The notes under the pieces were generated by a model. That model saw only the letters and a program-made list of their open reading frames with translations, had not been told where the DNA came from and searched no databases. Positions 59,911 to 64,000 of a stretch of 64,000 nucleotides of DNA are shown here, piece by piece. The stretch is from Lachnospiraceae bacterium JLR.KK002 (GTDB lineage Bacteria > Bacillota > Clostridia > Lachnospirales > Lachnospiraceae): assembly GCA_036941025.1 (NCBI GenBank), contig JAYMNP010000001.1, forward strand, positions 1,798,001 through 1,862,000. Direction: 5' to 3'. The translations under genes and the position numbers were made by a program. The stretch's first letter is position 1; the number at the start of each line of letters is the position of its first letter.

Positions 59911-62376
59911 TTATTTCGGCAGTTCCACTTTTACTTTGTCCAGATGCCAGATATCATCCACATATTCCTGAATGGTACGGTCAGAAGTAAACTTGCCGGA
60001 ATGAGCCGTATTCAGCATGGCCATTCTGGCCCATCTCTTCTCGTCCCGGTATGCCTGCTCCACCTCTTCCTGTGCTTTTACATAGGAGCGGAAATCTTTC
60101 AGAATGAAATAGGTATCCGCATACTGGGTATCCAGGGTATTCAGCAGAGAATTGTACAGGGGACGGAACAGTTCCGTATCATTATGGGAATACATTCCGT
60201 TAATCAGCTGCATCAGTACCTGGCGGATATCCTGGTCGCTGTTGAATATCTGCATGGGGGCATAATCCCGTTTCTGCTCATGTTCAATGACCTCCTGAGA
60301 GCTCATTCCGAAAATAAAGGCATTTTCTTCGCCCACTTCTTCTACAATTTCCACGTTTGCACCATCCATGGTTCCCAGTGTAACGGCACCGTTCAGCATA
60401 AATTTCATGTTTCCGGTTCCGGAGGCTTCCTTGCTGGCGGTGGAAATCTGCTCCGACACATCTGCCGCTGCAAAAATCCATTCTGCGGTAGATACCTTGT
60501 AGTCTTCAATAAATACCACTTTGAGCTTTCCGTTGATGGAAGCGTCATTGTTGATGATTTCTGCCACGCTGTTAATGAGTTTGATGGTCAGCTTGGCAAT
60601 ACGGTAGCCTGCCGCTGCCTTTGCCCCGAAAATAAAAGTTCTGGGATAGAAATCCATTTCCGGATGTTCTTTGATTTTATTGTACAGGTACATCACATGC
60701 AGAATATTCAGAAGCTGGCGTTTGTACTCATGGAGACGTTTTACCTGTACGTCAAAAATGGAACGCGGGTCCACATTGATTCCGTTGTGCTCACGGATAT
60801 AAGCTGCCAGACGCAGTTTATTCTGGTACTTGATGTTCATAAATTCCTGCTGTGCCTTTTCGTCGTCAGCGTAAACTGCCAGTCTGGACAGGTGGGGCAG
60901 ATTGGTTACCCAGTCGTTTCCGATATACTTGTTGACCCACTCGGCCAGCAGCGGATTGCCATGATACAGGAATCTTCTCTGGGTAATTCCGTTGGTCTTA
61001 TTGTTAAATTTCTCCGGAAACATCTGATAGAACTCATGCAGCTCCTGGTTTTTCAGGATTTCCGTATGCAGTCTTGCCACACCGTTGACGGAACAGCCTG
61101 CTGCAATGGCAAGATGAGCCATTTTTACCTGGCCATCGTAAATAATCGCCATCTTCTGAACTTTATAACGGTCTCCCGGGAATTTCTTCTCAATATCCAG
61201 GATAAACCGGCGGTTGATTTCCTCAATAATCTGATAAATTCTGGGCAGCAGTCTGGAGAAAATCTCAATGGGCCATTTTTCCAGTGCTTCGGACATAATG
61301 GTATGGTTGGTATATGCGCAGGTTCTGGTGGTAATTGCCCATGCTTCCTCCCATTCCATATTTTCCTCGTCCAGAAGAATCCGCATCAGTTCTGCCACTG
61401 CCACGGTCGGGTGGGTATCATTTAACTGAATTGCCACTTTTTCCGGCAGTTTGTGCAAATCCGTATGATATTTTTTATAGCGGGCCACTGCACGCTGTAC
61501 GCTGGCAGATACAAAGAAATACTGCTGCTTTAAGCGCAGTTCTTTTCCCTGAATATGATTGTCATTGGGATAGAGCACTTCCACCAGATTCCGGGCAAGA
61601 TTTTCCTGCTCCACTGCCTTTTTATAATCGCCCTTGTCAAATGCGTCCAGCTCAAAATACTTTTCCGGCTCCGCATCCCATGCAATCAGCACATTGACCA
61701 TATTGTTGTTGTAACCTACCACCGGCATATCGTAGGGAACCGCACGGACAGACTGGTATCCTTCATGGATAAATCTGGTTTTACCGTTGGCGTCTCCTTC
61801 TGAGCGCACATAGCCTCCGAATTTTACCTGGAAGGTATGCTCCGGCCGGCGCATTTCAAAGGGATAACCGTCTTTCAGCCAGTTATCCGGCTCTTCCATC
61901 TGAAATCCGTCTTTAATTTTCTGGCGGAACAGTCCATAGCGATAGCGAATTCCGCATCCGTATGCTCCATAGCCCAGAGTTGCAAGAGATTCCATGAAAC
62001 ATGCTGCAAGCCTTCCCAGACCACCGTTTCCCAATGCCGGATCCGGCTCCTGGTCTTCGATCACATTCAGATCAAATCCGATTTCTTCCAGTGCTTCTTT
62101 TACTTCCTTGTATGCAGTCAGGTTAATCAGGTTATTTCCCAGAGCCCGGCCCATCAGAAATTCCATGGACATGTAATATAAAATCTTCGGGTCTTCCTTT
62201 TCAAAGGTTTTCTGGGTTGCCAGCCACTGGTCGATAATCACTTCCTTCACTGCCTGAGATACGGCCTGGTATACCTCCTGCTGTGAAGCCTCCTCCAGCG
62301 TCTTGCGGTAAAGATTCTTTACGTTGTCCTTAATCTCCTGAATAAACTTTTCCTTTTCAAACATCTTGTTCTGCAT
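59911..62376 (-). CDS. glgP: Glycogen/maltodextrin phosphorylase
   Basis: This 821-residue GT35 enzyme releases glucose-1-phosphate from alpha-1,4-glucans. The active-site region is intact: GNGGLGRLAACFMESLATLG, NDTHPTVAVAELMR, and the pyridoxal-phosphate lysine segment KEASGTGNMKFMLNG. The start is ATG 62376 after AAGGAG; a longer frame to 62463 runs into the ileS end without a site. It complements malQ at 13522 in alpha-glucan breakdown. Confidence 0.96.
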   Translation of the reverse strand: MQNKMFEKEKFIQEIKDNVKNLYRKTLEEASQQEVYQAVSQAVKEVIIDQWLATQKTFEKEDPKILYYMSMEFLMGRALGNNLINLTAYKEVKEALEEIGFDLNVIEDQEPDPALGNGGLGRLAACFMESLATLGYGAYGCGIRYRYGLFRQKIKDGFQMEEPDNWLKDGYPFEMRRPEHTFQVKFGGYVRSEGDANGKTRFIHEGYQSVRAVPYDMPVVGYNNNMVNVLIAWDAEPEKYFELDAFDKGDYKKAVEQENLARNLVEVLYPNDNHIQGKELRLKQQYFFVSASVQRAVARYKKYHTDLHKLPEKVAIQLNDTHPTVAVAELMRILLDEENMEWEEAWAITTRTCAYTNHTIMSEALEKWPIEIFSRLLPRIYQIIEEINRRFILDIEKKFPGDRYKVQKMAIIYDGQVKMAHLAIAAGCSVNGVARLHTEILKNQELHEFYQMFPEKFNNKTNGITQRRFLYHGNPLLAEWVNKYIGNDWVTNLPHLSRLAVYADDEKAQQEFMNIKYQNKLRLAAYIREHNGINVDPRSIFDVQVKRLHEYKRQLLNILHVMYLYNKIKEHPEMDFYPRTFIFGAKAAAGYRIAKLTIKLINSVAEIINNDASINGKLKVVFIEDYKVSTAEWIFAAADVSEQISTASKEASGTGNMKFMLNGAVTLGTMDGANVEIVEEVGEENAFIFGMSSQEVIEHEQKRDYAPMQIFNSDQDIRQVLMQLINGMYSHNDTELFRPLYNSLLNTLDTQYADTYFILKDFRSYVKAQEEVEQAYRDEKRWARMAMLNTAHSGKFTSDRTIQEYVDDIWHLDKVKVELPK

Positions 62377-62414
62377 TGCTATCTCCTTCCTCTCTGGTGC
62401 CTCCGTCTTAAAAG

Positions 62415-64000
62415 TCACACCTTTTCCACTCCAAGTACCACAGATTCTCCGTTGATATCCCATGTTTCCGAATGGCCTTTTATCTCAGACCCGGTAATAT
62501 CCACAGCCAGCACCTCGGACTGAATCTGTCCGCCGAACTCTCTGAAAATTTTATCTATGGTTTCTTCTGCCTGGTAGAAAACGTGAATCTTATCCATTAC
62601 CTCAAACCCTGCCTTTTTGCGCATGGTCTGAATCTTACTGATCAGTTCTCGGACAAAGCCCTCTGCTATCAGCTCCGGCGTCAGGCTGGTGTCCAGTACA
62701 ACAGTCACCTCATTGTCTCCTTCTGTCACATAGCCTTCCTGCTGAGTCATAGTAATAAGAAGGTCCTCCTCACATAATACAACGTCTGCATTTACGCTGT
62801 CAAGGGTAATACTTCCTTTGGATTTCAGTTCCGCCATGGCCTGATTGCCGTTTAATTCCCCCAGAGCCTGCTGAATCTGCTTTAAAAATTTCCCGTACTT
62901 TGGTCCTACGGTGCGAAGCTGAGGCTTGAACGTATAATCTGTGAAGCTGCTCACATCCTCCGTAAAGGCCACTTTTTTGATGTTCAGCTCATCTTTTATA
63001 ATATCCGTAAACAGCTCCGGAAGTTCCTCCGGCGCTTTGACAAACATGGTGCCGATGGGCTGGCGGTTTTTGATGTTTGCAGTATTCCTGCAGGCCCTTC
63101 CCATCACCACAATCTTTAATACTGCTTCCATGTTTTTTTCCAGGCCTTCATCCATCAGGCTCCTGTCAGCCTCCGGGAAATCGCAGAGATGCACGCTTTC
63201 CGGCGCGGAACTGTCAATACTGCACACCAGATTCCGGTAGATATCCTCTGACATAAAGGGAATCATGGGCGCCGCTGCCCTGCTGACTGTTACCAGCGCC
63301 GTATACAGCGTCATGTAAGCGTTGATTTTATCCTGCTCCATGCCTTTTGCCCAGAACCGCTCCCGGCTTCTGCGCACATACCAGTTGCTCATATCGTCCA
63401 CAAATTCCTGCAGTGCCCGTGCGGCTTCCGGAATCCGGTAATTACCAAGATGGCCGTCCACCTGTTCCACCATGGTATTCAGTCTGGAAAGAAGCCATTT
63501 ATCCATCACAGATAATTTACCATATTCCAGCCCATATTTTGTGGCGTCAAAATCATCAATATTGGCATACAGTACGAAGAACGCGTAGGTATTCCACAGA
63601 GTTCCCATAAATTTGCTCTGTCCTTCCTGCACCACTTTTCCATGGAACCGGTTAGGCAGCCAGGGTGCGGAGTTGATATAGAAATACCAGCGGATAGCAT
63701 CTGCACCGTAAGTTTCCAGCGCCTCGAAGGGGTCAACGGCGTTTCCTTTGGATTTGCTCATTTTCTGACCGTTTTCATCCTGTACATGGCCCAGAACAAT
63801 TACATTTTCATAAGGGGCTTTGTTAAACAGCAGAGTAGACTCTGCCAGCAGGGAATAAAACCATCCCCTGGTCTGGTCCACTGCTTCGGAAATAAAATCT
63901 GCCGGGAACTGCTGTTCAAATACTTCCTTATTTTCAAATGGATAATGATGCTGGGCAAAGGGCATGGCTCCGGAGTCAAACCAGCAGTCAATCACTTCCG
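62415..64000 (-). CDS. ileS: Isoleucyl-tRNA synthetase, 3' part
   Basis: About 528 C-terminal residues are visible; the gene runs off the window end. It includes DCWFDSGAMPFAQHHYPFEN, the KMSKSKGN ATP loop, the anticodon-binding domain and a long C-terminal domain ending SEIKGHSETWDINGESVVLGVEKV. No C-terminal zinc ribbon is present. That end and DCWFDSGAMP suit type 2 (eukaryote-like) IleRS, a form often less sensitive to mupirocin. The class I HIGH motif lies outside the window. Confidence 0.95.
   Translation of the reverse strand, partial: EVIDCWFDSGAMPFAQHHYPFENKEVFEQQFPADFISEAVDQTRGWFYSLLAESTLLFNKAPYENVIVLGHVQDENGQKMSKSKGNAVDPFEALETYGADAIRWYFYINSAPWLPNRFHGKVVQEGQSKFMGTLWNTYAFFVLYANIDDFDATKYGLEYGKLSVMDKWLLSRLNTMVEQVDGHLGNYRIPEAARALQEFVDDMSNWYVRRSRERFWAKGMEQDKINAYMTLYTALVTVSRAAAPMIPFMSEDIYRNLVCSIDSSAPESVHLCDFPEADRSLMDEGLEKNMEAVLKIVVMGRACRNTANIKNRQPIGTMFVKAPEELPELFTDIIKDELNIKKVAFTEDVSSFTDYTFKPQLRTVGPKYGKFLKQIQQALGELNGNQAMAELKSKGSITLDSVNADVVLCEEDLLITMTQQEGYVTEGDNEVTVVLDTSLTPELIAEGFVRELISKIQTMRKKAGFEVMDKIHVFYQAEETIDKIFREFGGQIQSEVLAVDITGSEIKGHSETWDINGESVVLGVEKV

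Noticed and set aside
59944..61425. Plus-strand 493-codon open frame opposite glgP
   Set aside because: It is entirely inside glgP on the other strand, with no recognisable domain, promoter or ribosome site.

Overview
This window looks like chromosomal core DNA from an endospore-forming member of the Lachnospiraceae (class Clostridia). The evidence is a spoIIIA operon and spoIVA, a class III fructose-1,6-bisphosphatase, an electron-bifurcating NfnAB pair, a flavodiiron protein, a two-subunit iron-sulfur serine dehydratase, what looks like a type 2 isoleucyl-tRNA synthetase, and strong AGGAGG ribosome sites throughout. Most genes are on the minus strand. No prophage, IS element, CRISPR array, rRNA or tRNA gene was seen.

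Layout: 1-4102 spoIIIAA to AG (AG cut by the window edge) behind a sigma-E-like promoter. 4511-5407 an orphan class M (SirTM-like) sirtuin. 5532-9989 rpsU, alaS, a 49-residue membrane protein, rnhA and a metallo-beta-lactamase-fold hydrolase. 10083-10796 four consecutive perfect hairpins followed by a gene with an almost pure 21-bp (heptad) coiled-coil repeat. 10988-19296 spoIVA, a lipid kinase and an alpha-glucan uptake operon (binding protein, two permeases, LacI regulator, MalQ). 19777-21816 a tightly coupled ECF sigma, anti-sigma and two-membrane-protein operon. 22030-27313 sdaAA, sdaAB, fprA and nfnBA.

27417-36444 is the most distinctive region. A cobalamin riboswitch with its own promoter and terminator precedes nine genes: a surface-lipoprotein cobaltochelatase (CbiK type), a two-domain NEAT-like lipoprotein, a BtuF/FecB-like binding protein, a FecCD-type permease and ATPase, the cobalt-factor II C20-methyltransferase (CbiL/CobI), an ABC-2 exporter pair and a membrane-anchored NEAT-like protein. 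I read this as a possible extracellular cobalt or tetrapyrrole capture and import route feeding corrin synthesis; that is inference.

36538-64000 holds fbp, dapB, dapA (lysine riboswitch), a corrinoid adenosyltransferase, a tandem OB-fold SSB-like protein, a cyclophilin, a degenerate ParA-like protein, a probably mother-cell amidase with a sigma-K-like promoter, an acyltransferase-like membrane protein, fabH with a FabT-type operator, an ABC-2 pair, yaaA, hflX, a DUF134/NifX-like fusion, galT-galK with divergent galR, a TPR lipoprotein, an EamA transporter, glgP and the 3' part of ileS.

A second theme is a family of modular, GC-rich intergenic palindromic repeats. At least nine insertions are visible, built from three recognisable modules (called A, B and C here). 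They lie in spacers and inside the leaders of both riboswitch-controlled transcripts.
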